From NCBI GenBank assembly GCA_052387695.1, contig JBQTIX010000189.1:1-32603 (forward strand): a stretch of DNA of 32,603 bases, written 5' to 3'. Source of the stretch: Panacagrimonas sp052387695 (GTDB taxonomy: Bacteria > Pseudomonadota > Gammaproteobacteria > Nevskiales > Nevskiaceae). Positions 15,620 to 24,621 of this stretch are shown here, in pieces. Within the stretch, counting starts at the first letter, position 1, and each line of letters starts with the position of its first letter. The notes beneath the pieces are model-generated. The model made no database searches and was not told the DNA's origin. It worked only from the letters and a program-made list of their open reading frames with translations. The translations under genes and the position numbers were made by a program.

Positions 15620-16180
15620 GGCGGCTGTCCTCACTTGTACCCAAGTGCCCTCTGGGCAAAACAGATGACGCAATGGGTGTACCAAAGCTAACGTAACACG
15701 TCAGTGTTTCCGATACATCGTCGTGGTTCATTACGCGTGATTTCGGACCTCGGACGCAATACTTTTCGGTCGACAGACCTCGCAAGAAGCCGCCGGCTCA
15801 GCCAGTCCACGTACTTCTGCCCGGAATCTGTACGCCAGAATAATTGCCCTGATTCGTAGAGATATTTCTGCCCTGGCGTCCGTCGTGTGAGCCGGGACTA
15901 TGAACAGTTGTTCCACCCGCGCGAGTCTTGGACGATCTGCTGGTTGAAACCTCGTCGATTCCATAAGAACCGCAGTCATGTTTCGCGAGAAGTACATCCA
16001 AGTCGACGAATCCTCGGCAACCAGGCTCTGCCTCAGGTTCTATCCATGCCTTCGTACATCGGTGAGGTCGGACACCGCTTCGACGGTCCGTCGTGAGATC
16101 GGCTGAAGGGTGTCGTCCGGCATTCTGAAACGGGAGTTCAAGGCTTCATTGCCCGCCAGTTGAGCGTTTGATTTCCAAGT
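15620..16180. other. Intergenic stretch of about 560 bases without a recognised gene
   Basis: This lies between the AraC-type regulator and the HNH gene. Several frames of 65-90 codons are open on both strands, but none has a recognisable domain, consistent ribosome-binding site or coding-like codon pattern, and composition is less GC-rich than the neighbours. It marks the boundary between the catabolic block and the housekeeping block and probably contains the regulator promoter and eroded sequence. Confidence 0.5.
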
Positions 16181-16753
16181 TCAATGCTTGATTTCGATCC
16201 GACAACATCGCTTCTTCGCGGCGAAGTGCAACAGAAACTCCATCTGGTCTGCAAGAATTCTGCGGTTCGACAGGATCAGATATTCGGCGAGGTTGGGCGT
16301 GTAGGGCACGGCCAGAAGCTTCATGTTCGCTTCCTCGGGCGTGCGATCGGCCTTGCGGTGATTGCAGCGCTCGCAGGCGGTGACGCAGTTCTCCCAGACA
16401 CCTTCGCCACCGCGGGAAGCAGGCATGACGTGATCGCGTGTGAGCATCGAGGTGGGGTACTGGTTGCCGCAGTAAAGGCACAGGTTGCGGTCGCGCTGGA
16501 ATAGGGTGCGATTGGTCAGCAGTGGCGTGCCGCTGGCATATCGACGAGTGCGGTCGGCAACCGCGATGATCGAGCCGATCTCGAAATGCGAGCGTTCCCC
16601 GGTACGTGCGCAGACGCCGCCGAAAATGCGGAAGCGCCCTTCTCCGGCTTCCCAGCAGACGCGGTCGCGCGCGTACAAGGTCACTGCCGATTGCCAGCGA
16701 ATCCAGGCGACCGGCTGACCGCCAGCGTCGAGCTTGAGGATCGAAGGAATCAT
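16181..16753 (-). CDS. HNH endonuclease family protein
   Basis: A full-length 190-residue HNH protein. The N-terminal ~75 residues form the domain that often accompanies this HNH type (ILKLDAGGQPVAWIRWQSAV, RFRIFGGVCARTGERS). The HNH core follows: zinc ligands Cys92 and Cys95 (CLYCG), Asp107-His108 (TRDHVMPASRGG), Asn122 (WENCVTACERC), Cys127 and Cys130, and Asn131-His132. All expected catalytic and zinc residues are present, so it should be an active metal-dependent nuclease. This single-gene family is widespread in proteobacterial chromosomes and has no clear assigned role; no methylase or toxin partner is next to it. Confidence 0.85.
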   Translation of the reverse strand: MIPSILKLDAGGQPVAWIRWQSAVTLYARDRVCWEAGEGRFRIFGGVCARTGERSHFEIGSIIAVADRTRRYASGTPLLTNRTLFQRDRNLCLYCGNQYPTSMLTRDHVMPASRGGEGVWENCVTACERCNHRKADRTPEEANMKLLAVPYTPNLAEYLILSNRRILADQMEFLLHFAAKKRCCRIEIKH

Positions 16754-16926
16754 AGTCGTGGCTCTGAAACCGCGTCTTGCCTCGCCAGCAAATTGGGTGG
16801 GACTGCTTCTGTCAGCTTGGGAATGTGCCCGTTTCGTATGGAGGCTTCAAGACAGCGGGCACCCCGAGTATCGACGATTCTTCGATCCGTCGTACCCGGG
16901 GCAAGAAGACGTTCCGTCGCCGCCCG

Positions 16927-17868
16927 CTAGCTGCGGAAATAAGCCTGCGCGAACGCGGCGTGCATCTCGCCGAGGCCGATCTGGATTTCGTCGATGAATT
17001 CGGACAAGCCTTTCTCGACCAGGTGGTCGATGCTGGCGTCCTGCACCAGGGCGCGGACGCGCCAAAGCGTGCGCTCCACGCTGCGGTTCTCGGGCAGGTT
17101 CGGCAGCGAGCGGCCGATCATGCCCAGACAGTAGATGACGCTGCGCGGAAACTCGCGGTTCTGCAGCAGGAAGCGCAGCACACCGGTGCGGTTGACTCTC
17201 GCGCGAACATGGCGACGGTACATCTGGTACGCGGTGAGAGAACGCAGCACGCTCATCCACTGGATGTTGTAGAACGGTGCGAGATCCTGCTTGGGGCCTG
17301 CTTCGGGACTGCGTTCGATCAACGAGGTGGAGCGCACGTCGAGAATGCGCGTGGTCATGTCGGCCTGCTCGATGTGGGTCCCGACTCTCAGAAACTGGAA
17401 ACCGACATCGCGGCTCATGTTGGTGGTGAGGGTGCCGTACACCAGCACGGAGCCGTCGATCACGCGCTGCAGAAACTCCTGCCGGCGGGTGCGCGACATC
17501 ACCATCTCACCGCGGTCCTGCACGAAATAGTGCAGGGCGTTGAGTTTCTCCCAGACTTCGCGCGGCACGCTGTCGCGCACCGTGCGCAGGATCTCGCGCG
17601 CATGCTGCAAGGCAGACAGGATCGACCCGCCGTTGCGCTCGTCCAGCATCAGGAAGCGCAGCACGTTGGTCTCGGAATAGTCCGAGTAGTGCTCGCGGTA
17701 CAGCGCGTCCGAGCCGACGATCTGGATCAGCGCCTCCCAGCCGAACGTCACGCTCTTGGGCAGGTCGAGCAGCAGGTTGGCGTTGACGTTGATCAGGCGC
17801 GCCGTGTTCTCCGCGCGTTGAAGGTATCGGCCAAACCAGTAGAGATTGTCCGCGACGCGCGAGAGCAT
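16927..17868 (-). CDS. Alpha-E domain protein (DUF403)
   Basis: A 313-residue all-helical protein starting MLSRVADNLYWFGRYLQRAE, the hallmark of the alpha-E (DUF403) family. Further conserved parts are QFLRVGTHIEQADMTTRILD and the C-terminal IQIGLGEMHAAFAQAYF. The family is almost always encoded with a circularly permuted ATP-grasp protein and often a transglutaminase, and is proposed to take part in making or processing an amide-linked product; the biochemistry is not established. Here its ATG overlaps the ATP-grasp stop by one base (TGATG), indicating translational coupling. The usual transglutaminase partner is not in the window. Confidence 0.9.
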   Translation of the reverse strand: MLSRVADNLYWFGRYLQRAENTARLINVNANLLLDLPKSVTFGWEALIQIVGSDALYREHYSDYSETNVLRFLMLDERNGGSILSALQHAREILRTVRDSVPREVWEKLNALHYFVQDRGEMVMSRTRRQEFLQRVIDGSVLVYGTLTTNMSRDVGFQFLRVGTHIEQADMTTRILDVRSTSLIERSPEAGPKQDLAPFYNIQWMSVLRSLTAYQMYRRHVRARVNRTGVLRFLLQNREFPRSVIYCLGMIGRSLPNLPENRSVERTLWRVRALVQDASIDHLVEKGLSEFIDEIQIGLGEMHAAFAQAYFRS

Positions 17869-19400
17869 CAGCGTTTCCCCAAGGGGGACTGGGTTTGAGA
17901 CTGCGATTGCGATTGCGATTGCGACTGCGTCGGCGCCGCGATCCCGTCCGCCTCCGTATCGACGATCCAGGTGTCCTTGGCGCCGCCGCCCTGCGAGGAG
18001 TTGACGACCAGGGACCCGCGTGTCATCGCCACGCGCGTGAGGCCGCCGGTGGTGACATAGGTGGAGTCGCCGCGCGAAAGAATGAAGGGGCGCAGGTCCA
18101 GGTGCCGCGGCTCGACCGTGCCATCGGTCATCAGGGTGGGTGCGGTGGAGAGCGAGAGGGTTGGCTGGGCCATGTAATTGCGCGGGTTGGCCAGGATCAA
18201 TTTCCGGAATTTTTCGTGTTCTTCTGCCGTGGCGCGCGGGCCGATCAGCATGCCGTAGCCGCCCGACTCGTTGGCAGGCTTGACCACCAATTGAGCGATA
18301 TTCGCGAGCACGTGCTCACGGTCCGCATCGATCATGCACAGCCAGCTCGGCACGTTGGGCAGGATCGCGTCCTCGCCGAGGTAGTACTTGATCATCTTCG
18401 GGACGAAGGCGTACACCACCTTGTCGTCTGCCACCCCGGCGCCGGGCGCGTTGGCGAGGCCCAGTTTGCCCTTGAGCCAGGCACGCATCAGGCCCTTGAC
18501 CCCCAGGATCGATTCGGGGAGGAACACTTCCGGGTCAAGGAACAGATCGTCGATCCGCCGGTAGATCACGTCCACCCGTTTCGGCCCGTCGATGGTGCGC
18601 ATGTAGCAGCAGTCGTCGTCATCCACGAACAGGTCCGTGCCCTCGACCAGCTCGATGCCCATCTGCTGTGCCAACCAGGCGTGCTCGAAGTACGCGCTGT
18701 TGTAGATGCCGGGTGTCAGCAGCACGATATTGGGTTGATCCAGCGGACGCGGCGACATGGCCACGAGCATGTCGTAGAGCTGCGCCGGGTAGTCATCCAC
18801 CGGCAGAATGGTGGTGTTCTCGAACAGTTCCGGGAACACGCGCTTCATCACCATGCGGTTCTCGACCATGTAGCTCACGCCGGAAGGTACACGCAGGTTG
18901 TCCTCCAACACGTACAGCGTACCGTCGCGGTCGCGCACCAGGTCACTGCCGCAGATGTGTGCCCACACGCCGTTGTGCGGCCTCATGCCTACGCACTGGG
19001 GACGGAAGTTCACCGAGTCCTGCAACACCTCGGCCGGGAACACCTTGTCCTTGATGATCTTCTGATCGTTGTAGATGTCTTCGATGAAATGGTTGAGCGC
19101 GGCCACGCGCTGCTTGAGGCCGGCCTCGGTCTTTTCCCATTCACGACGCGGGATCACGCGCGGGATCACGTCGAACGGCCAGGCTCGGTCGACGTTCTTG
19201 CCCTCGCTGTAGACCGTGAAGCTGATCCCCATGACCTTGATCGCCAACTCGGCGGCGAGGCGGCGTTCGGCGAGTTCGGGGTCGGTCAGATCGTCGAGAT
19301 AGTCGGCCAGTCGCCGTGCCGCTGGCCAGGCCTTGCCGGGCCCCTCGAACAGCTCGTCGTAAAAGTTCTCGCAGCGATAGTTTTGCCAGTCGATGGCCAT
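17868..19400 (-). CDS. Circularly permuted type 2 ATP-grasp protein (DUF404/DUF407)
   Basis: A 510-residue enzyme beginning MAIDWQNYRCENFYDELFEG, typical for the family; a longer frame to 19490 reads into the minC promoter region and is rejected. Conserved blocks include HICGSDLVRD, LEDNLRVPSGVSYMVENR, the nucleotide-binding VVKPANESGGYGM, and the C-terminal LVVNSSQGGGAKDTWIV. The fold joins a carboxylate and an amine using ATP; its physiological substrate is unknown. It is followed, with a one-base overlap, by the alpha-E gene. Its last ~20 residues are a Ser-Gln repeat encoded by hexanucleotide repeats, absent from the conserved core. It diverges from minC. Confidence 0.92.
   Translation of the reverse strand: MAIDWQNYRCENFYDELFEGPGKAWPAARRLADYLDDLTDPELAERRLAAELAIKVMGISFTVYSEGKNVDRAWPFDVIPRVIPRREWEKTEAGLKQRVAALNHFIEDIYNDQKIIKDKVFPAEVLQDSVNFRPQCVGMRPHNGVWAHICGSDLVRDRDGTLYVLEDNLRVPSGVSYMVENRMVMKRVFPELFENTTILPVDDYPAQLYDMLVAMSPRPLDQPNIVLLTPGIYNSAYFEHAWLAQQMGIELVEGTDLFVDDDDCCYMRTIDGPKRVDVIYRRIDDLFLDPEVFLPESILGVKGLMRAWLKGKLGLANAPGAGVADDKVVYAFVPKMIKYYLGEDAILPNVPSWLCMIDADREHVLANIAQLVVKPANESGGYGMLIGPRATAEEHEKFRKLILANPRNYMAQPTLSLSTAPTLMTDGTVEPRHLDLRPFILSRGDSTYVTTGGLTRVAMTRGSLVVNSSQGGGAKDTWIVDTEADGIAAPTQSQSQSQSQSQTQSPLGKR
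17900..17929 (+). repeat. Hexanucleotide tandem repeat in the ATP-grasp 3' end
   Basis: Five units of actgcg/attgcg/attgcg/attgcg/actgcg. Read on the minus strand they encode a Ser-Gln repeat in the C-terminal tail of the ATP-grasp protein. As a 6-bp unit it can gain or lose copies without shifting the frame. Confidence 0.85.
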
Positions 19401-19507
19401 GTAGGCAGGGCGGGCTCTTGTAGTGTGTTCCGGGCGAAAGCTACCCGAAAGGCGACGCAAAACACAGGCCACCGGGGTAAACTCGCGCAACTTTTTAACG
19501 TTCCCTC

Positions 19508-20224
19508 ATGGCCAAATCCAGACCCGCACTCGAATTCAAGGGCCGCATGCTCTCGCTGACCCGCGTGCGGATTCTGGAGATGAACCCGACTGCGATCGAA
19601 GCCCAGCTCAACATGTTCACCCGCTCCCTGGGTGAGGCGGCCGCTGGCCTGCCGGTGGTGCTGGACGCGGATCAGTCGCTGGACCTCAAGCCGGTGCTGG
19701 CGCTGATGCGGTCCGCGGGCCTGCAACCGATCGCGGCCCTCGATGGGGCTCTGGCCTTTGCCGCGCGCGCTTCGGGACTCGCCGTGCTGTCGCTGGACCT
19801 GGTGTCGGACGCCAGTCTGCGCGCGAGCCTGGAGGCGGCGCAGCCACCGCCCGAACCGGCGGCGCCCGCGCCATCGGCGCCGGCCGTGCACAAGCCGGCG
19901 CGCGTGATCACCGATCACATCCGTTCGGGCCAGCAGATTTACGCGGAGGGTTCAGACCTGATCGTGATGAGCACCGTGAGCCCGGGGGCCGAGGTGATTG
20001 CGGACGGCTGCATCCACGTTTACGGTCAGCTCCGGGGGCGCGCCATCGCCGGGGCACGCGGCGACGACCAGGCGCGGATTTTCTGCAAGATAATGGAGGC
20101 CGAGCTGCTCGCAGTGGCCGGCATCTATGCGGTGGCCGATCAGATGAAGGGCGCGCTGCGCGGCCAGCCGGTGCAGGCTTTTCTCGTGAATGGACAACTC
20201 AGAATAGAAAAGCTGGAAGCTTGA
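19508..20224 (+). CDS. minC: Septum-site-determining protein MinC
   Basis: A 238-residue division inhibitor. The N-terminal ~105 residues form the FtsZ-antagonising domain; an Ala/Pro-rich linker follows (about 110-130). The C-terminal beta-helix domain, which dimerises and binds MinD, is clear from SGQQIYAEGSDLIVMSTVSP, GAEVIADGCIHVYGQLRGRA and ARGDDQARIFC. MinC blocks FtsZ ring assembly at the poles when recruited to the membrane by MinD. The gene is first in minCDE, with ~55 bases between its stop and the minD start, and diverges from the ATP-grasp gene. Confidence 0.96.
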   Translation: MAKSRPALEFKGRMLSLTRVRILEMNPTAIEAQLNMFTRSLGEAAAGLPVVLDADQSLDLKPVLALMRSAGLQPIAALDGALAFAARASGLAVLSLDLVSDASLRASLEAAQPPPEPAAPAPSAPAVHKPARVITDHIRSGQQIYAEGSDLIVMSTVSPGAEVIADGCIHVYGQLRGRAIAGARGDDQARIFCKIMEAELLAVAGIYAVADQMKGALRGQPVQAFLVNGQLRIEKLEA

Positions 20225-20279
20225 ATGCTTGGGGCCGCGCGCTGCGCGGGTTGGGAAAAATCTCGTCAGAGGCTTTCAC

Positions 20280-21089
20280 TTGGCAAAGATCATCGTGGTG
20301 ACTTCGGGCAAGGGCGGGGTGGGCAAGACCACCACCAGCGCCTCGTTTGCGACCGGCCTTGCGGCGCGTGGCAAGAAGACCGTCGTGATCGACTTCGACG
20401 TGGGCTTGCGCAATCTCGATCTCATCATGGGCTGCGAACGGCGCGTGGTGTTCGATTTCGTCAACGTCATCCAGGGCGAGGCCAACCTGCGCCAGGCCCT
20501 GATCAAGGACAAGGCGCATGAGAATCTGCTGATCCTCGCGGCCAGCCAGACGCGCGACAAGGATGCGTTGACCCAGGAGGGCGTCGAGCGCGTGCTCAAC
20601 GATCTTGCCAAGGACTTCGACTACATCGTCTGCGACTCGCCGGCGGGCATCGAGCGCGGTGCGCACCTGGCGATGTACTTCGCCGACGAGGCGCTGGTCG
20701 TCACCAATCCCGAAGTGTCCTCCGTGCGTGACTCCGACCGTGTGCTCGGCCTGCTGTCGAGCAAGACCCAGAAGAGCGAGCAGAACGGCGGGCGGGTCAA
20801 GGAACATCTGGTGGTCACGCGCTACAACCCGGCGCGGGTGGAAAAGGGCGAGATGCTGTCGCTGCAGGATGTCAAGGACATCCTGGCCATTCCGATGCTT
20901 GGCGTCATTCCCGAGTCTGCTTCCGTACTGACATCTTCCAACTCTGGCGCTCCCGTGATCAACGACATGACCACCGACGCCGGCCAGGCCTATGACGACC
21001 TGGTCGCCCGTTTCCTGGGCGAGGACCGACCGCACCGATTTATCGAGGTCCAGAAGAAGGGCTTCTTTGCCAAGCTCTTCGGAGGCTGA
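20280..21089 (+). CDS. minD: Septum-site-determining ATPase MinD
   Basis: A 269-residue ParA/MinD ATPase. The deviant Walker A motif SGKGGVGKTT is at residues 9-18, with switch I-region DFDVGLRNLDLIMGCE and switch II DSPAGIERGA. The C-terminal amphipathic helix (KKGFFAKLFGG) targets it to the membrane. It recruits MinC and is released by MinE, giving pole-to-pole oscillation. The start is TTG 20280 (LAKIIVVTSGKGG), with AGAGG about nine bases upstream. It is the only start giving the standard N-terminus; there is no in-frame ATG there, and an upstream TTG at 20229 would add 17 atypical residues. Confidence 0.96.
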   Translation: MAKIIVVTSGKGGVGKTTTSASFATGLAARGKKTVVIDFDVGLRNLDLIMGCERRVVFDFVNVIQGEANLRQALIKDKAHENLLILAASQTRDKDALTQEGVERVLNDLAKDFDYIVCDSPAGIERGAHLAMYFADEALVVTNPEVSSVRDSDRVLGLLSSKTQKSEQNGGRVKEHLVVTRYNPARVEKGEMLSLQDVKDILAIPMLGVIPESASVLTSSNSGAPVINDMTTDAGQAYDDLVARFLGEDRPHRFIEVQKKGFFAKLFGG

Positions 21090-21090
21090 C

Positions 21091-21375
21091 ATGGGCTGGC
21101 TAGATATTTTCAGGGCCAAGAAACCGCAGACCGCCAGCGTGGCGCGGGACCGGCTGATGATGGTGGTGGCCTACCAGCGCGAGGACGACGGCCGTCGTCC
21201 CGGCGCCGGCGGCGATTCGAGACCCAGCTACCTCCCGGCGATGCGCGAGGAACTGCTGGCCGTCGTGCGCAAGTACGTGCACGTCCCGGACAGTGCGGTG
21301 CAGGTCAACCTGCAACGGGAGGCGGGATCCGAAGTGCTGGAGATGAATATCACCCTGCCCGAGCGGACGGACTGA
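21091..21375 (+). CDS. minE: Cell division topological specificity factor MinE
   Basis: A 94-residue MinE. The N-terminal membrane-targeting and anti-MinCD part is MGWLDIFRAKK, with ARDRLMMVVAYQRE as the contact helix. The C-terminal dimerisation domain includes LLAVVRKYVHV and NLQREAGSEVLEMNITLP. A Gly/Arg/Asp-rich insert (DDGRRPGAGGDSRPSY) lies between them. MinE stimulates MinD ATPase and confines inhibition to the poles. ATG 21091 is one base after the minD stop, and its GGAGG site lies within the minD end, so translation is coupled. Confidence 0.95.
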   Translation: MGWLDIFRAKKPQTASVARDRLMMVVAYQREDDGRRPGAGGDSRPSYLPAMREELLAVVRKYVHVPDSAVQVNLQREAGSEVLEMNITLPERTD

Positions 21376-21415
21376 ACACGCCAGGGACGCTGCCGGGCCG
21401 CGACGGTGATTCCGA

Positions 21416-24130
21416 TCAGCCCGTGTTCTGCAGGCCCTGCGCGACGCCGTTCACCGTCGCCACCAGCGCGTGCAGCAGCGCCTCATCCTGTCCGCCCGCA
21501 CGGCGCCAGCGCGCCAGCAGGTCGAGCTGGATCAGGCTGATCGGATCGACGTAAGGGTTGCGCAGGCGGATCGACTCCGCCAGCCGCGGGTCTTTCGACA
21601 ACAGGCGGTCCTCTCCGCGCAGCTTGAGCACCCAGTGCACGGTGCGCTCGAATTCGCTGCGGATCATGGGGAAGAAGCTGTCGTGCAGCGGCCCGCTGAG
21701 CTTCGAGAACCGCTCGGCGATGGCCAGATCGCACTTGGCCAGCACCATGTCCACGTCGTCGAGCATCACGCGGAAGAAGGCCCAGTCGCGCGACATCTCC
21801 ATCAGCGGCACCTCGCCGCCGTCCCGCGCGAAGCGTTCCAGCGCGCTGCCCAGGCCGTACCACGCCGTGATGATGGCGCGGCATTGGGTCCAGGCGAACA
21901 CCCAGGGAATGGCGCGCAGGGACTCCACCCCCACCATCGTGCCGCGGCGCGACGGCCGCGAGCCCAGGGTCATCTTTTCGATCACGTCGATGGGCGTGGC
22001 GAGGCGGAAATAATCGACGAAGCCCTCGGCGTCGACGAACTCGCGGTAGGCCTCGCGGCTATGGCCGGACACCGTGGTCATGGCCGCGCGCCAGCCGGCT
22101 TCACGCGGCTCGGCGAGGCGCGGGCGCAGCGAGGCGCGAAGGGTGGCGCCTACCATCTGCTCCAGGCTGCGCAGCGCCAGCGCGCGGATGCCGTACTTGC
22201 GGTGGATCACCTCGCCCTGCTCGGTGACGCGGAAGGTGCCCGCCACCGAGCCGCGCGGGCTGGACATGAGCGCGGGCACGATCTTGCCGCCGCCGCGACT
22301 GGCCGAACCGCCACGGCCGTGGAAGAAGCTGAGCCTGATGCCGGCGGACTGCGCCACATCCAGCAGTTCGACCTGTGCGCGCTGCAAACCCCAGCGCGAG
22401 GCCACGGTGCCGCCGTCCTTGCCGCTGTCGGAGTAGCCGAGCATCACGGTCTGGCGGTCGCCGCGCGCCGACAGATGACGGCGGTACAGTGGGTCGGCGA
22501 ACAGGGCACGCAGGGTGTCGGGACCGGCGCGCAGGTCGTCCACGGTTTCAAACAGCGGCGCGATGTCCAGCGGCACGTCGCCGCGACGGTCCACAAACCC
22601 GGCATGGCGCGACAGCGCGAGCACCGCCAGCACGTCGGCCGGGCGCTGCGCCATGCTGATGATGTACAGCCCCACCGCGTCCTGGCCGTAGGTGTCGATG
22701 GAATGCGACAGGGTGGTGAACACGTCGCAGCAACGCTTGACGGTGGCGTCGTCGGAGGCAGCAAAGGTCTGCGCCGCGCCCGCATACGGGCCCAGGCGCT
22801 GGGCCTGCGTTTCAGCATCCAGCGCGGGCCAGCCCTCGTCGCCGATCAGCGCGGCGATGGCTTTGGCATGAATGCGTGAATCCTGGCGGCAGTCCAGCCG
22901 CGCCAGGTGAAAACCGAACGTGCGCTGCCGCCACAGCAGGCGCCGCACCGCGAACCAGCCGGCGTGCAGGCCCTTGCCCGCGAGCAGGCTGTCGGACACC
23001 AGCTCGATGTCGGCGCGGAAGGCGTCCGCGTTCACATAACCGCCCTCGGCGTCGCGCTGCGTGGCGCGCAGACGCGCACGGACGAAGGTCAGGAACACGC
23101 GGTAGGGCATATCGGCGTGACGCGGCCGGATCAACTCTGCGGCCTGCGGCAGCAGAGTTCGGTAATGCGCGGTGCGGCGCAGCAATTCGGAGGCCACGTC
23201 CACCCGGTCCAGGGTCTGCGACAGCAGGCGCGCCAGCTCGCCGACCTCGGCCACGTAGCGGTCCAGCACCGCCTCGCGCTGACTCCTCAAAGTGGCCGCG
23301 ATGGTGTCGGCACCGACGTTCGGATTGCCATCCATGTCGCCGCCCACCCAGGAGCCGAAACGCAGCAGGCGCGGCAGTTCCACCTCGTTGCCGTAGACCG
23401 CCTGCACCGCGTGTTCCAGCGCCTCGTAGAACGTCGGCACGATGTTGTAGATCGGACCGGCGATGTAGAAGCCGATCTGCTCGAACTCGTCCTGCACCGT
23501 GGGTTTCACGGCCGCGGTCTCGCTGGTCTGCCAGGTGGACGTGAGCGCCATGCGCAGGCGGCCCCAGTCGGCATCGCGCTCGGACGGCGTGAGGGTGGGG
23601 TCGAACTCGTTGATCAGGCAGCGCACGATCTCCTGTTCCTTCTCCAGGATCGAACGCCGCACTGCCTCGGTGGGATGCGCGGTGAACACCGGCTCCACGT
23701 CCAGCCGGCCCAGCCACAGCATCAGTTCCTTGCCGCTGACGCCGCTGGCTTTCAGGCGCGTGAGCGTGTCGGCCAGGCTTTCCGGCTGTGGCGTGCGGCT
23801 CTCGCGCTGGTAGTCGCGGCGGCGGCGGATGCGGTGCACCCGCTCGGCGATGTTCACCGCCTGGAAATAGCTGGAGAACGCGCGGGTCAGCGACTCGGCA
23901 TGGGCGACCGGCAGCCCGGTGAGCAGGGCGCTCAGGTGGTCGAGCGCGCCGGCATCCTCGCGCCGGCGGATGGCCGCCGCGCGCACCGTTTCGACGCCGT
24001 CGAGGAAAGCCGTGCCGACCTGTTCGGCCAACACCTCGCCGACCGTCGCACCAAGGCGGCGCACGTTTTCGCGCAGGGGAGCGTCGGCCGGCGCACGGAC
24101 GCTGGAGATATCGGTGGAGGGGCTGTCCAT
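21416..24130 (-). CDS. ppc: Phosphoenolpyruvate carboxylase
   Basis: A 904-residue PEP carboxylase, the usual bacterial length, which fixes bicarbonate onto PEP to refill oxaloacetate. Visible signatures are VFTAHPTEAVRRSIL (active-site His), GSWVGGDMDGNPNVG, VMLGYSDSGKDGG (catalytic Lys), FHGRGGSASRGGGK (loop with catalytic Arg/Gly) and a C-terminal RNPYVDPISLIQLDLL ending in GVAQGLQNTG. The glycine-rich loop usually reads FHGRGGTVGRGGG; here the middle is Ser-Ala-Ser, a modest change. ATG 24130 is preferred; a TTG five codons upstream is possible. It is convergent with minE across a 40-base gap and appears to be a single-gene unit. Confidence 0.96.
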   Translation of the reverse strand: MDSPSTDISSVRAPADAPLRENVRRLGATVGEVLAEQVGTAFLDGVETVRAAAIRRREDAGALDHLSALLTGLPVAHAESLTRAFSSYFQAVNIAERVHRIRRRRDYQRESRTPQPESLADTLTRLKASGVSGKELMLWLGRLDVEPVFTAHPTEAVRRSILEKEQEIVRCLINEFDPTLTPSERDADWGRLRMALTSTWQTSETAAVKPTVQDEFEQIGFYIAGPIYNIVPTFYEALEHAVQAVYGNEVELPRLLRFGSWVGGDMDGNPNVGADTIAATLRSQREAVLDRYVAEVGELARLLSQTLDRVDVASELLRRTAHYRTLLPQAAELIRPRHADMPYRVFLTFVRARLRATQRDAEGGYVNADAFRADIELVSDSLLAGKGLHAGWFAVRRLLWRQRTFGFHLARLDCRQDSRIHAKAIAALIGDEGWPALDAETQAQRLGPYAGAAQTFAASDDATVKRCCDVFTTLSHSIDTYGQDAVGLYIISMAQRPADVLAVLALSRHAGFVDRRGDVPLDIAPLFETVDDLRAGPDTLRALFADPLYRRHLSARGDRQTVMLGYSDSGKDGGTVASRWGLQRAQVELLDVAQSAGIRLSFFHGRGGSASRGGGKIVPALMSSPRGSVAGTFRVTEQGEVIHRKYGIRALALRSLEQMVGATLRASLRPRLAEPREAGWRAAMTTVSGHSREAYREFVDAEGFVDYFRLATPIDVIEKMTLGSRPSRRGTMVGVESLRAIPWVFAWTQCRAIITAWYGLGSALERFARDGGEVPLMEMSRDWAFFRVMLDDVDMVLAKCDLAIAERFSKLSGPLHDSFFPMIRSEFERTVHWVLKLRGEDRLLSKDPRLAESIRLRNPYVDPISLIQLDLLARWRRAGGQDEALLHALVATVNGVAQGLQNTG

Positions 24131-24192
24131 GCCTTCGACTAGCAAGGCGAATGCCTGAGTCGAGAACGGCGATACCGCATCGCCACCGGCCT

Positions 24193-24402
24193 TTACAGCG
24201 CCACGCGGAATCCCGACCGTGCCACCGCCTCGTTCACGACCCCGTCCAGCCCGGCCAGTATCTTGACGTCTGCGTCCAGAGCCACGGCGAGATGCAGGCC
24301 GGCAATCCCCGCGTGAAGCTTGTCCGCGGTCCTGGCACGGAGCCCTGCGCCGCGCAGGCAGGCCGTACGGCTGACCGTCAGCAGGCGCAGGCCACCGGCG
24401 GT
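24193..24402 (-). pseudogene. Possible remnant of a PIN-domain (VapC-type) gene
   Basis: The leftward frame ends with RARTADKLHAGIAGLHLAVA, then LDADVKILAGLDGVVNEAVA. This resembles the C-terminal half of PIN-domain toxins (TxDALHLAxA...LxTxDxxLxxAAxxxG). About 70 residues look related; the N-terminal half with the first catalytic acids is missing and there is no antitoxin gene. It lies in a 490-base gap between ppc and the FHA gene. The match is by pattern only, so the call is tentative. Confidence 0.35.
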
Positions 24403-24621
24403 CAGGGCCTCGAAAGCCTTGCTTGCCGTCTTCGACCGGGTCGGCGGCAAGGGGGCCGGCTTCACACTGCCGATCGATTCACCCCCTGTGGACCGGGCCG
24501 GGTCGTACCGTGCTCGCACGGTCGAGTCCGCCGGCTACGTGACCGCGTGGAATCCTGATGGCGACGCACGGCTCTTCGATGGAACCCTTGATCGGCTTCC
24601 AACCAAGGGTAGGTCCGCTCG

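Noticed and set aside
17900..17929. Short direct repeats as a CRISPR-like array
   Set aside because: The 6-bp units are contiguous, without spacers, and inside a coding sequence.
17895..19559. A 554-codon open frame on the plus strand
   Set aside because: It lies opposite the ATP-grasp gene, with repetitive Arg/His/Asp/Val content and no recognisable motif.
21400..21420. A terminator between minE and ppc
   Set aside because: The 40-base convergent gap shows no convincing stem followed by a T run.
22907..24142. Long open frames on the plus strand opposite ppc
   Set aside because: The PEP carboxylase frame has all catalytic motifs; the opposite frames have none.
24584..24610. A 7-bp stem (acccttg/caagggt) after the FHA gene as an operon terminator
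   Set aside because: The loop is 13 bases long and there is no T tract in the leftward direction, so it is too weak to call.
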